Shown here piece after piece: positions 27,501-35,141 of a DNA stretch of 64,000 bases. Both the position numbers and the translations under genes were made by a program. Every line of letters begins with the position of its first letter. Position 1 is the stretch's first letter. The notes beneath the pieces are model-generated. The model saw only the letters and a list, made by a program, of their open reading frames with translations, did no database searches and was not told the DNA's origin. The stretch lies in NCBI RefSeq assembly GCF_024498135.1, contig NZ_JANHOH010000006.1:1-64000 (forward strand), in the 5' to 3' direction. The stretch comes from Mucilaginibacter aquariorum. Lineage in GTDB: Bacteria > Bacteroidota > Bacteroidia > Sphingobacteriales > Sphingobacteriaceae.

Positions 27501-28540
27501 ATGAATGGGTACTCGGTAGTCAGAATTTCATCAATCAGTTCTCCCTGCTGGTGTTGAAAGAACCCAACCAACATTTGACCCTTATCAATCTCAGAAAGAT
27601 GGTATTGAAACTGGCGAATGCGCAGCGGGGTTTTCATGATATCTCCGGTGAAAACAATACTTATTTCACGCTGAACGAACTGGAAAATGAAGAAACAACC
27701 TGGTATTGGCGGCTCCGGGCTACCGTTGAATATTTTGAAAAATTCCGGGACACGTCCGTTAACGCTGCCAAAGCCGCGGTGAGCAGCTGGTGGGCAAATG
27801 ATCAGACCGAAAGGCCGTTGATCTTGCAGGAGGGTTTAAGAATCATCGGCGAAAAAAGCCCTTACAACTTCCTGCCACCCAGCGCGATCAATGAGGACGA
27901 GTACGGCAGGACTGCGGCTATCGGCGTCATCGGCTTACCGGAAGATCCGGTGGAAATGGAAAATCAACTGTTCGAAATGATCTGGACACTGGTGCCCTTG
28001 TCGAGCCTGGATATCCTCACTTACGATCTGATCATCGTCAGGGAAAGGAAAGCCTCCGGAGGTGTCAGGGTACAGCAAACGTACCTCGAAAAATTGCTTA
28101 ACCTGAATGATACCGGTGAATTTGAACCCAGCGAATTTGGTAATCCCATTCCTATAAATTTAGAACCGGAGACAGTCGCTCTGCTTCCCGGTGTATTCAT
28201 GCCGGATATTTCCGGTATGAACCTTACGCAGGATTTTTCAAAAACGATCACCGCGTTATGGCAACTGCAGCAGTACCGGACTTTTCTTGATCCGGCAAAA
28301 CCGGTGGAACAACAATGGTTCGATGCATTAGAACAGGATTACCGGCATAAAGTTGACCGCTTGCTCAGCCAATTGGAAGAAACAGAAAAAGCCGATTGCG
28401 AAACCCTGGCTCCTTTATATGAGCAAATCTTTAACACTAAAGCGCAAGTGCCAACATCATTATTCGTGGATACGTTAATGAAAAAAGTGCTGGACATTAA
28501 TGAACAGATATTTCAGCAAAATGGAACCAGCGGCAATTAG
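24578..28540 (+). CDS. Nuclease-STAND NTPase, predicted Avs-like defence protein
   Basis: A 1320-residue protein. After a Lys-rich start, residues 34-100 have the pattern GGAINISGITYQ, RLEGLEDIDL and ELIQLKSS, giving E69/E72/D73 and Q90-x-K92. This is the PD-(D/E)XK arrangement of Cap4/DUF4297-like dsDNA nucleases. Residues 310-480 form a P-loop NTPase: Walker A SSSGQGKST (312-320), Walker B LIVLDGLDQ (365-373) with the hhhhDGLD form of STAND proteins, and a sensor LLTAREEDW. The remaining 800 residues are helical, as expected for a target-sensing array. Nuclease plus STAND plus long helical tail is the layout of Avs proteins, which detect phage proteins and then degrade DNA. No TPR consensus is clear. 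The partner gene follows 56-138 nt later. Confidence 0.75.
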   Translation: MSKKQHKKKPAQPVAAATKLPIDNLNAIADKRTGGAINISGITYQTLYATYTLLKEFAGEYSDAGVRLEGLEDIDLNKGRLDLNGQELIQLKSSINSLDAAGFVEMGVLRNFLEVYRLDKAYKYRFVYNMNIAAGNLESLVAQKLKGNSLDYWQQKIGAIAKDIPDFRLEDFLARVSFEKVTAEMLFTRSVSLLLDKYKVNPGTELQYLKSIFYLALEWSKDRSSVNHRIFWQAMQQVTDAFYKGPINQAVVNGWIVPVKFLPDTNTDAAAYFDGKAARPEHITSQLPARRPVWERHLQEQLERVDVALIKSSSGQGKSTLAWQTAFNLTPKYTVYQLLHVQLAEYTEPIVDFIKSRVQIGESPLIVLDGLDQQLQHWTAVVLRLTAFPVKFLLTAREEDWYSFSNDLSKINIQITNIALKEDEAKSIYQQLKEKKKVHVGNKNWQTSWEQIREKGLLIEFTYLLTKGEMIAERLTAQIKKLNAEGRNSAAKIEMLRMIGFADILGIRLKSKTLLKHIQDTTGISGDRGELLKELELEYFVKFGEQYVEGLHPVRSAHLVKLLHEYVAAEDSLMSLLGIIGPEYYAQFAVGALDHVSDKQQFLKNTAEIIAGKRLIDMIAVIDGLMKREPQLYWEKNKETFDKVFENGGLEVFIADTLPFMQLNMIARLLESFGDEYKNPSTLLDNLMALSKYNFQDSDVASFIQLLEIALGKKEISERDGLSRLLKWIDKTEHINKLSVNITEADLLNAMEGMDLAAADELFYYLRATQPARYKSFATLHKNNIFSWLKRATDTVSVEEQGNNLHLQYVHDPDKDKLNEQSVARIEVFHSFFPDYDEYHTDLIYLPFPNEQIFKVTRMDAHKEMPAKNLFDPFEVQINQTWSRTILKNYEAESVYDWQNEFIALRKTLLEFTKRCTQFAEFLIENNEARKKPAVQHLIQVSNEALTMIRTRKRFPDQSSREEDALFKKQYREIDEWVLGSQNFINQFSLLVLKEPNQHLTLINLRKMVLKLANAQRGFHDISGENNTYFTLNELENEETTWYWRLRATVEYFEKFRDTSVNAAKAAVSSWWANDQTERPLILQEGLRIIGEKSPYNFLPPSAINEDEYGRTAAIGVIGLPEDPVEMENQLFEMIWTLVPLSSLDILTYDLIIVRERKASGGVRVQQTYLEKLLNLNDTGEFEPSEFGNPIPINLEPETVALLPGVFMPDISGMNLTQDFSKTITALWQLQQYRTFLDPAKPVEQQWFDALEQDYRHKVDRLLSQLEETEKADCETLAPLYEQIFNTKAQVPTSLFVDTLMKKVLDINEQIFQQNGTSGN

Positions 28541-28678
28541 TATCGCAATAAATATTTAGTTAATTTTAAAAAAGCATTTTATCACACACCTTATCATGTT
28601 CGAGCGATTATTCAACCAAAACCGTCCCACCACATTAGTAACCTTTTTAACTCCATCAATAACGAGCCCTGGGACTAT

Positions 28679-29674
28679 TTGTCCGTGCTGCAGATCAAAG
28701 CGCACCAGCTTCACCGGGCAACGCAGCAACAGATTTTAGATAATCCGGGCGATGTCGCCATCGGGGTCAACCAGGTCGAAGTCGTATTGGGGCATACTTT
28801 TTTTAATTTGTTCGGCAGCCTCGTTATTAAACATCACGACGACGGTGAATTAAGGCTGATGTTTAACCAAACTTCTTTCGACGCCGATCAGGTGGCGGCT
28901 TTATACTGGGAACTCAAAACTCATTTTGGCCAGGGCATACACCATCAGCCCAATTTTTCATCGTTCGAGGACCTGCAAAAGATCCGATCGATCGCCCAAA
29001 AAAAATATGACGGGCCGAACGATGAAATCTGGCATTACTGGTCTGCCGGACGTTTTGGGTTTGTGCTCAATTACAAGATCGAGCCATTGGGGCAACTGCT
29101 GTTTAGCGTAACCAACAGGCCCGAAAAAGTGGCGGATGTCAAAATCCGTGACAAAGGCACCTTACTGCAATTACTCCAACACAATATCACCGAGCTTTTC
29201 GGGACAGAAGAAAACTTTTCGATACCCATTATCGAAAACGGCGAGGTTAAATTCACCGATTACGTTTTCCATGTTGACCCACCCGAATTACGGATTTTTA
29301 ACACCGTTAAAATCAGGGTACTGGGAACCGAGCGTTCCTTAACCAACGTAAAGTCTTTACTCGTCAACTATCAAACCGACAATACCTGGGAAATCAGGGA
29401 TGTCATCCTCCTCGTTGACGCCCTGTTAAAAATCTACGGGCCGGATGATACCGGTTACGCGGAATTACAACCTCATGAGATCGACAATATCGAACAAGAA
29501 AGCTATTGGACCGGGCGCAGCTGGTTGATCAACCAGGATCATGGCCTGCAGGATTTAGGTGACACCTCACAGCAAACCCTTTATTGGATCAATCTAAACA
29601 TGAATCCGGAGGACGGCCTGAATCTGAGCATTCTCGGCTTCGACCACATGGAGGCTTATCAAAATATCTACTAA
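28679..29674 (+). CDS. Unrecognised partner of the nuclease-STAND protein; 5' end probably frameshifted
   Basis: I do not recognise this protein. It is soluble, of mixed alpha/beta composition, with no P-loop, nuclease or membrane motif. Notable segments are HHDDGELRLMFNQTSF, IWHYWSAGRFGFVLNYKIE and SYWTGRSWLINQDHGL. The frame starting at TTG 28679 is open back to 28571 without an ATG, and the upstream residues (SNLFNSINNEPWDYL) look like real protein. An ATG at 28597 in another frame reads MFERLFNQ and then stops at 28636-28638. A +1 shift near 28615-28625 would join the two. Lying next to the STAND gene and before the recombinase, it is probably the second gene of that module. Confidence 0.6.
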   Translation: MSVLQIKAHQLHRATQQQILDNPGDVAIGVNQVEVVLGHTFFNLFGSLVIKHHDDGELRLMFNQTSFDADQVAALYWELKTHFGQGIHHQPNFSSFEDLQKIRSIAQKKYDGPNDEIWHYWSAGRFGFVLNYKIEPLGQLLFSVTNRPEKVADVKIRDKGTLLQLLQHNITELFGTEENFSIPIIENGEVKFTDYVFHVDPPELRIFNTVKIRVLGTERSLTNVKSLLVNYQTDNTWEIRDVILLVDALLKIYGPDDTGYAELQPHEIDNIEQESYWTGRSWLINQDHGLQDLGDTSQQTLYWINLNMNPEDGLNLSILGFDHMEAYQNIY

Positions 29675-29817
29675 GTCAGTTCCTGTTTTTTTATCAATTT
29701 CAGCGGAATATCCACCCTCAACACGTACGTTGTGCTGCGCAAATTTTGATAACGTATTTGCCGGCCCCTGCGGCCAGCTGCATCAAATATAATATTTTCA
29801 GGGGTGCATGCAGATTA

Positions 29818-29849
29818 TTGTAGATATCACGGTTCCTTCCATACTTTTG
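29818..29849 (+). promoter_or_regulatory. Promoter of the serine recombinase gene
   Basis: TTG at 29818-29820, a 21-nt spacer, then TACTTTTG at 29842-29849. This fits the Bacteroidota consensus TTG-N19-23-TAnnTTTG, with the ATG 46 nt further on. It is the best-formed promoter in the island. Confidence 0.6.
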
Positions 29850-29895
29850 ATACCCATACGTTTCTTTTTTCGTTAGATATTGAAAAAATAAGTTT

Positions 29896-31359
29896 ATGAA
29901 ATCAGCTTATTTATATGTTCGTGTAAGCACTGACGAACAAAAAAGAAGAGGCTATTCATTGCCCGAACAGGAAGATCGATTGATCAAATATTGTGAATCG
30001 AATAATATCTATGTTAAGGGTATCTATCGAGAGGACTTCTCTGCAAAAGACTTTAACCGGCCAGAATGGAAGAGGCTAGTGTCCGAACTGAGAAAAGGCA
30101 GGGCCAGGGAAGAAAACAACATTCTATTCATCAAATGGGACAGGTTCAGCCGTAATATCCAGTATGCATACGAAATGCTGGGCATCCTCAGAAAGCTCAA
30201 TGTGTCGGCAATGGCCATTGATCAGCAGATAGACCTTTCCGTTCCCGAGAGCTCTGTGATGTTAGCCATCTACCTCTCAGTTCCAGAGGCGGAAAACACG
30301 AGGCGTGCCATGAATACCTTGAATGGAATCAGAAAAGCCAAAGAGATGGGCAGGTATCCCAATAAGGCTCCCGTAGGGTATGTGAACATGTCGTCATTGG
30401 ATGGCCGTAAGATTATAGTGCCAAAACAGCCCGAAGGCGGGATTATAAGATGGGTGTTTCGTCAGCTTGCTAAGAATGTGTATAAGATCGGGGACTTATG
30501 CGAGATGGCGGTGAATAAAGGACTAAGAAGTACACGCTCAAATTTCTCCAAACTTATCCGTAACCCTGTTTACTGTGGTCTGATACCACTGAAGCTCGGA
30601 AATGGGGAAACAGTGATGATAAAAGGAATACACGAGCCGCTAATACCGGAAACCCTTTTCTATGAGGTACAGGATGTCATTAATACCAAAAGAAAGGTTA
30701 GTACTATAAGGGGCGATTTCAGGTCAGCTTTTTTTCTTACTGGTTTCCTAGTCTGTCCGCTATGCCGCAAAAAGCTTACCGGGAGTTTTTCTAAGGGGAA
30801 TACACGAAAGTATGCCTATTATCACTGTCGGAAAGGGTGTAGAGCAAGAGTTAGAGCGGATAAACTAAACTACAGTTATAGGGATCAGCTCCAGAAATTG
30901 GAACTGTCGGAAATGGCAAGTAATTTGTTCGGTACCATTCTTGCAGACTGGAATGTGGATACACAGAAGGTAGAGTTTCTTTATGAAAGGCAGGCGCTTC
31001 GACGTCAGTTAGGCGAGCAGGAGATAATGCTTTCCAGAGCGAGGAAACTGTTCGTGGAGAACATATTGAAATATGACGACTATAGCGAGATGAAAAGTGA
31101 ATTTCGGAGGATTACTGACGGTATAAGGAAGGAACTTTGTAACGTTGCCACCAAACTTAGAACCATCGAAGAACAGCGAAAGCTTGATCTCAGATCCTCG
31201 ATCGGCATATTTAGAGGCTTTGATAGTCTTGATACGGCCGATAAAAAGCAATTGGTCAGTTTTTTTCCTCCTGAGGACATAGACCTTAAGAAAAGTGAGG
31301 TTTCTATTGGCCTTAATGTTGCGCTTTCGAGGATATTGGTTGCAAACAGAATAATGTGA
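29896..31359 (+). CDS. Large serine recombinase (site-specific integrase)
   Basis: A 487-residue recombinase that would integrate or excise the island. The catalytic domain opens with SAYLYVRVSTDEQ (nucleophile S11) and contains FIKWDRFSRN with the conserved Arg cluster. The middle recombinase domain follows (RYPNKAPVGYVN, NFSKLIRNPVYCGL). Next comes a zinc ribbon (CPLCRKKL with a later CRKGC) and a coiled-coil segment (about 365-440). It lies at the tRNA-proximal end of the island and is followed 7 nt later by a small gene. Serine integrases need only a short core sequence, which fits the absence of long direct repeats. Confidence 0.9.
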   Translation: MKSAYLYVRVSTDEQKRRGYSLPEQEDRLIKYCESNNIYVKGIYREDFSAKDFNRPEWKRLVSELRKGRAREENNILFIKWDRFSRNIQYAYEMLGILRKLNVSAMAIDQQIDLSVPESSVMLAIYLSVPEAENTRRAMNTLNGIRKAKEMGRYPNKAPVGYVNMSSLDGRKIIVPKQPEGGIIRWVFRQLAKNVYKIGDLCEMAVNKGLRSTRSNFSKLIRNPVYCGLIPLKLGNGETVMIKGIHEPLIPETLFYEVQDVINTKRKVSTIRGDFRSAFFLTGFLVCPLCRKKLTGSFSKGNTRKYAYYHCRKGCRARVRADKLNYSYRDQLQKLELSEMASNLFGTILADWNVDTQKVEFLYERQALRRQLGEQEIMLSRARKLFVENILKYDDYSEMKSEFRRITDGIRKELCNVATKLRTIEEQRKLDLRSSIGIFRGFDSLDTADKKQLVSFFPPEDIDLKKSEVSIGLNVALSRILVANRIM

Positions 31360-31366
31360 AAAGTAA

Positions 31367-31576
31367 ATGGATTTTACAGATAAGAAGATTTCCAATAGAA
31401 AGGCAATTGCGTTGCTTGCTAGAAACGGCATAGAGGTTAATGACGAAGAGGCTACGGTAATAGTGAGTTTTTTATATCTCATGGCCAAGATTCATAACAG
31501 AAAAATGGTTTTGAATGATACCGAGATCCTTAAGGAAAAGTCGAACAGGTCGAATAATTCTTTAGCGTTACATTGA
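31367..31576 (+). CDS. Small protein co-encoded with the recombinase (69 aa)
   Basis: A 69-residue helical protein (KAIALLARNGIEVNDEEATV, then IVSFLYLMAKIHN). Short genes with the pattern LLxxxGIEVxxxEAxxIxxFLYxxAK are common directly behind Bacteroidota recombinases of this type; function unknown, possibly a recombination directionality or accessory factor. The 7-nt spacing from the recombinase stop indicates co-translation. Confidence 0.65.
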   Translation: MDFTDKKISNRKAIALLARNGIEVNDEEATVIVSFLYLMAKIHNRKMVLNDTEILKEKSNRSNNSLALH

Positions 31577-31684
31577 TAGGCTTTTTAGACCTAAATTTGT
31601 TTTGGTATACCTTAACTGGTTGGAAAATGTCGAACTGGTAATGGGAGAGGTGCAACTGATTGAAATTCAGTTTTTTATGGGTGC

Positions 31685-31719
31685 AAAAAAAGGAAACAAC
31701 AAAGATATGCTGTTTCCTT
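31685..31719 (-). terminator. Terminator of the tRNA-Met transcript
   Basis: On the minus strand, arms AAGGAAACA and TGTTTCCTT with a 12-nt loop are followed by a T run. It begins 1-2 nt after the tRNA 3' end and marks the native side of the tRNA locus. Confidence 0.85.
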
Positions 31720-31720
31720 A

Positions 31721-31797
31721 TGGTAGCGGGGAGCAGGATCGAACTGCCGACCTTAGGGTTATGAATCCTACGCTCTAACCATCTGAGCTACCCCGCC
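31721..31797 (-). tRNA. tRNA-Met (anticodon CAT)
   Basis: A 77-nt cloverleaf can be drawn: acceptor GGCGGGG with CCCCGCT, D-arm GCTC-N9-GAGC, anticodon loop TTCATAA, T-loop TTCGATC, and an encoded ACCA end. The anticodon stem (TAGGA with CCCTA) has an A-C mismatch next to the loop, as in other Bacteroidota tRNAs of this type. CAT could also belong to a lysidine-modified tRNA-Ile, but the TTCATAA loop with this stem fits elongator Met. The 3' end faces the defence island, the usual orientation for tRNA-associated islands. Confidence 0.92.
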
Positions 31798-31931
31798 TTA
31801 TATATTTACCCTTCTTCATATATATTTCAATGGTTCCTGAAAAAGGTTTGCAAATATAGTAGAAATTCGCTTCCTTTAGAAAAAATGTTCACTTTTACCC
31901 CGTAATTGATTTTTGTAACGATTAAACCCCT

Positions 31932-32312
31932 ATGTCTGAAAAGAAAAAATTTAATATTGAGTACGAGATAAAATCGTCTCCAAGAATACTATATACTTTC
32001 CTGAACGAGGCCAATGGCCTTACTCAATGGTTTGCCGATGATGTAAGCGTACGCGACCAGATCTATACCTTTACATGGGATGATGAGAAACAAAATGCCA
32101 AATTGATAACCCTTAAAGAAAATAAGCTGGTTAGGTTTAAATGGCTTGATGATGAGCCTCAATGCTATTTTGAAATGGAAATTATCCAGGACGAGCTAAC
32201 AAATGATGTAGCCCTGAGTATAACCGATTTTGCAACCGAGGAAACCATTGCCGAACGCAAACAGATTTGGGACAACCAGATAGATTACCTCATTAGTACG
32301 CTGGGCGCATAA
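31932..32312 (+). CDS. START-like domain protein (SRPBCC fold)
   Basis: A 126-residue cytoplasmic protein with a helix-grip fold pattern: EYEIKSSPRILYTFLNEANG at the start, LTQWFADDVSV, TFTWDDEKQNAKL and a C-terminal helix. This family is nearly universal in Bacteroidota and resembles AHSA1/START proteins; the ligand is unknown. It is the first core gene after the island and the tRNA, transcribed towards the LptF/G gene. Confidence 0.85.
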   Translation: MSEKKKFNIEYEIKSSPRILYTFLNEANGLTQWFADDVSVRDQIYTFTWDDEKQNAKLITLKENKLVRFKWLDDEPQCYFEMEIIQDELTNDVALSITDFATEETIAERKQIWDNQIDYLISTLGA

Positions 32313-32327
32313 GAATTTTTATTTCCG

Positions 32328-32335
32328 TATTTTTG
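32328..32335 (+). promoter_or_regulatory. -7 box TATTTTTG upstream of the LptF/G gene
   Basis: An exact TAnnTTTG match, 76 nt before the ATG at 32412. No TTG lies at the -33 position, so support is limited to the -7 element. Confidence 0.35.
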
Positions 32336-32411
32336 TATTGTGAAACAGGCTTGCAGGTATAACAATTATTTGCCTGCGTAAACGTTTCATTCCCTGTATA
32401 CAATTGCCCTG

Positions 32412-33836
32412 ATGAAAAAAATACATCTGTTACTGCTCAAATCATTTATAAGGCCTTTTATAGTCACCTTGTTAATTGTAATGTTTGTGCTGCTGATGTT
32501 ATTTTTGTTTAAATACATTGATGACCTTATTGGCAAAGGCTTTCAATGGTACATTATCCTCGAACTGATGATGTATAACTCGGCCACCAACGTGGCTATG
32601 GCCTTGCCGCTATCCGTATTACTTTCTTCTATCATGACCTATGGCAGCCTTGGCGAAAACTACGAGTTAGTAGCTATAAAATCTGCAGGGATCTCCTTAC
32701 GCCGGGCTATGTATCCCATGATGGTTGTAGTTTTGGTGCTCAGCGCCGCTGCCTTCTTCTTTTCAGATTATATGTTGCCTGTGGCCAACCTTAAATATTA
32801 CTCATTGCTATACGATGCCCGCAAGCAAAAATCGGCGGATCTGCTGCCCGAAAATATTTTTAGTAATCGTTTTCCGGGATATTCTATCCGTGTAAAGAGG
32901 AAAGACCCGGATGGGCAAACCCTGCACGAAATTATGATCTATCAAACGGGTAAGCTGGAAACTAACCAAACTGTTACTTTTGCAAAATCAGGCTTAATGT
33001 ATCGCTCTAAGGATGATCTGTACCTGATATTAAAGCTTAGGGATGGAGTAAGGTATGAAGAAGATGCCGGCAGCTCGGGTAATAGTTTGCCACGACAGCG
33101 TTTAACCCGCTTCAGGTTTAAAGAAACCGAGCAAAAACTTGATCTATCGGTATTTAAGATTCAACGAACGGATGAGAACGAGTTTCGCAATGCATCAATG
33201 ATGATGAACCTGCGCCAGCTGCAGCATTATGTAGATTCGGCACACCACGAGGTTGACAGCAATGTAAAAGTTAATTACAACCTGGTAAAAGCTTACATGA
33301 AGTATACCACGGTGCCTTTAACATCATCGGTGATAAAAAAACCTATTCCGGCAGATAGTATCAAAATGACCGGGATTAGCGATAAAGTCAATACCCTAAA
33401 TAATGCATCGAGCGAGGTACATCAAATAATGGATGTTTTAAGAAACCGTGCGGATAGGCATAAAGAAACTTCAAAAAGTATACGCAGATATATAATGGAG
33501 TATCAAAAAAAATTTACGTTGGGGGCTGCATGTATCGTGCTGTTTTTAATTGGCGCACCACTTGGCGCTATTATCCGTAAAGGGGGGCTGGGCTTGCCGG
33601 TAGTAGTATCGGTAATATTTTTCCTTATCTATTATATTATTGGCACCATAGGCGAAAAATCTGCCAAAGAGGGCGACCTGTCTCCGTTGATAGGGGCGTG
33701 GATATCTATTGGGGTTTTATTTCCCATAGGGCTGTTTCTTACTTATAAAGCGGCCACAGATTCTGCACTGTTTGATGTTGATTTATATAAGCGTTTCTTT
33801 AAGCGCTTTAGCCTGCGTAAAAGCAAACCCATATAG
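32412..33836 (+). CDS. LptF/LptG-family permease of lipopolysaccharide export
   Basis: A 474-residue inner-membrane protein of the YjgP/YjgQ family, which with LptB extracts LPS and passes it to LptC. Three N-terminal spans (FIVTLLIVMFVLLMLFLFKY; a second near 60-80; VVVLVLSAAAFFFSDYML) and three C-terminal spans (AACIVLFLIGAPLGAIIRKG, VVVSVIFFLIYYIIGTIG and a last one) flank a periplasmic beta-jellyroll domain. The segment LIGAPLGAIIRKGGLG is typical. LptF and LptG cannot be told apart with confidence. The gene stands alone. Confidence 0.88.
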   Translation: MKKIHLLLLKSFIRPFIVTLLIVMFVLLMLFLFKYIDDLIGKGFQWYIILELMMYNSATNVAMALPLSVLLSSIMTYGSLGENYELVAIKSAGISLRRAMYPMMVVVLVLSAAAFFFSDYMLPVANLKYYSLLYDARKQKSADLLPENIFSNRFPGYSIRVKRKDPDGQTLHEIMIYQTGKLETNQTVTFAKSGLMYRSKDDLYLILKLRDGVRYEEDAGSSGNSLPRQRLTRFRFKETEQKLDLSVFKIQRTDENEFRNASMMMNLRQLQHYVDSAHHEVDSNVKVNYNLVKAYMKYTTVPLTSSVIKKPIPADSIKMTGISDKVNTLNNASSEVHQIMDVLRNRADRHKETSKSIRRYIMEYQKKFTLGAACIVLFLIGAPLGAIIRKGGLGLPVVVSVIFFLIYYIIGTIGEKSAKEGDLSPLIGAWISIGVLFPIGLFLTYKAATDSALFDVDLYKRFFKRFSLRKSKPI

Positions 33837-33874
33837 TTTTACAAAATACCGACCTTAATCATCTAATTATCGTA

Positions 33875-33882
33875 TAAATTTG
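33875..33882 (+). promoter_or_regulatory. -7 box TAAATTTG upstream of ribBA
   Basis: An exact TAnnTTTG match, 53 nt before the ribBA ATG. No -33 TTG is evident, and nothing resembling an FMN riboswitch fits in the short leader. Confidence 0.4.
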
Positions 33883-33935
33883 TTGTAACATCAGCTATTT
33901 AAATTCGATAAGCTGATCTCCAAACAAAACAAGAA

Positions 33936-35141
33936 ATGCTAAATACTATACCGGAAGCAATAGAAGCTATAAAAGCAGGTAAAACAATTATTGTGGTGGA
34001 TGATGAAGACCGTGAGAATGAAGGTGATTTTTTAACTGCTGCCCGTAACGCCACCCCCGAAACTATAAACTTTATGGTACGTTATGGCCGTGGGCTTGTT
34101 TGCGCCCCAATAACCAAACAACGCGCACACGAGTTAGAGCTGGAGCCGATGGTTAGCCGCAACACTACGTCGCACGAAACTAATTTTACGGTATCGGTGG
34201 ATCTGCTTGGCAATGGCTGTACTACAGGGATATCTGCAACAGACCGTTCAAAAACTACTTTAGCCTTAATTGACCCTGCAACTAAAGCTGCAGACTTGGG
34301 CAGACCGGGCCACATATTCCCACTGATAGCTAAGGATGGGGGTGTTTTACGTAGAGCAGGGCACACAGAAGCTGCTATAGACCTATCTGTGTTGGCAGGC
34401 TTTGAACCGGCTGGCGTTATCTGCGAGATAATGAAGGAAGATGGCGATATGGCCCGATTACCCGAGTTATTGGTGATGGCCAAAGAATTTGACCTTAAAA
34501 TAGTTTCGATAAAAGACCTTATAGCCTACCGCTTAAATACCGAATCGTTGGTACGTAAAGAGGTATCTGTAAAGATGCCTACCGAGTGGGGTGATTTTGA
34601 TATGATCGCTTACACGCAATTGGATACCGGCGAAAATCATTTAGCCCTTGTAAAAGGTGAATGGCAGCCGGGCGAGCCTGTATTGGTGCGTGTACATAGT
34701 TCATGTGTTACAGGTGATATATTTGGTTCGTGCCGTTGCGATTGTGGCCCACAGCTGCATAAGGCTATGGAGATCATTAGCAAAGAAGGTAAGGGCGTTA
34801 TTGTTTACATGAATCAGGAAGGCCGTGGTATTGGGCTGGTAAATAAATTAAAAGCATACCATTTACAAGAGAATGGCTTAGATACTGTTGAAGCCAATAT
34901 AAAATTGGGTTTCCAGATGGACCAACGCGATTATGGTATTGGCGCGCAAATATTACGCAGCCTGGGCATTTCAAAAATGCGCCTGTTAACCAACAACCCT
35001 AAAAAACGTGCAGGACTAATTGGCTACGGGCTTGAAGTTGTTGAAAACCTGCCGATAGAGATTGCATCAAACCCGCATAACGAAGCTTACCTGCGCACTA
35101 AAAGAGATAAAATGGATCACGCTATAATGCGCGAGCATTAA
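33936..35141 (+). CDS. ribBA: Bifunctional 3,4-dihydroxy-2-butanone-4-phosphate synthase / GTP cyclohydrolase II
   Basis: Carries out the two entry reactions of riboflavin synthesis. Residues 1-200 are the RibB domain, with the acidic loop DDEDRENEGD (22-31) that binds metal and ribulose 5-phosphate, and RRAGHTEAAIDL. Residues 205-401 are the RibA domain, with zinc ligands C257, C268 and C270 (SSCVTGDIFGSCRCDCG) and MNQEGRGIGL, which holds the catalytic Arg. All expected residues are present. The stop overlaps that of the convergent TamB gene by 4 nt. Confidence 0.95.
   Translation: MLNTIPEAIEAIKAGKTIIVVDDEDRENEGDFLTAARNATPETINFMVRYGRGLVCAPITKQRAHELELEPMVSRNTTSHETNFTVSVDLLGNGCTTGISATDRSKTTLALIDPATKAADLGRPGHIFPLIAKDGGVLRRAGHTEAAIDLSVLAGFEPAGVICEIMKEDGDMARLPELLVMAKEFDLKIVSIKDLIAYRLNTESLVRKEVSVKMPTEWGDFDMIAYTQLDTGENHLALVKGEWQPGEPVLVRVHSSCVTGDIFGSCRCDCGPQLHKAMEIISKEGKGVIVYMNQEGRGIGLVNKLKAYHLQENGLDTVEANIKLGFQMDQRDYGIGAQILRSLGISKMRLLTNNPKKRAGLIGYGLEVVENLPIEIASNPHNEAYLRTKRDKMDHAIMREH

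Noticed and set aside
16270..31720. Direct repeats as att sites of the island
   Set aside because: The left gap and the DNA beside tRNA-Met share only short strings such as TGATTGAA. That is too little to claim attachment sites, and serine integrases leave very short cores.
33837..33935. FMN riboswitch upstream of ribBA
   Set aside because: The leader is under 100 nt, AT-rich and lacks the conserved FMN aptamer strings.
34082..34483. 133-codon minus-strand frame within ribBA
   Set aside because: It is opposite the conserved RibB domain and has a biased Ser/Pro-rich composition typical of antisense frames.
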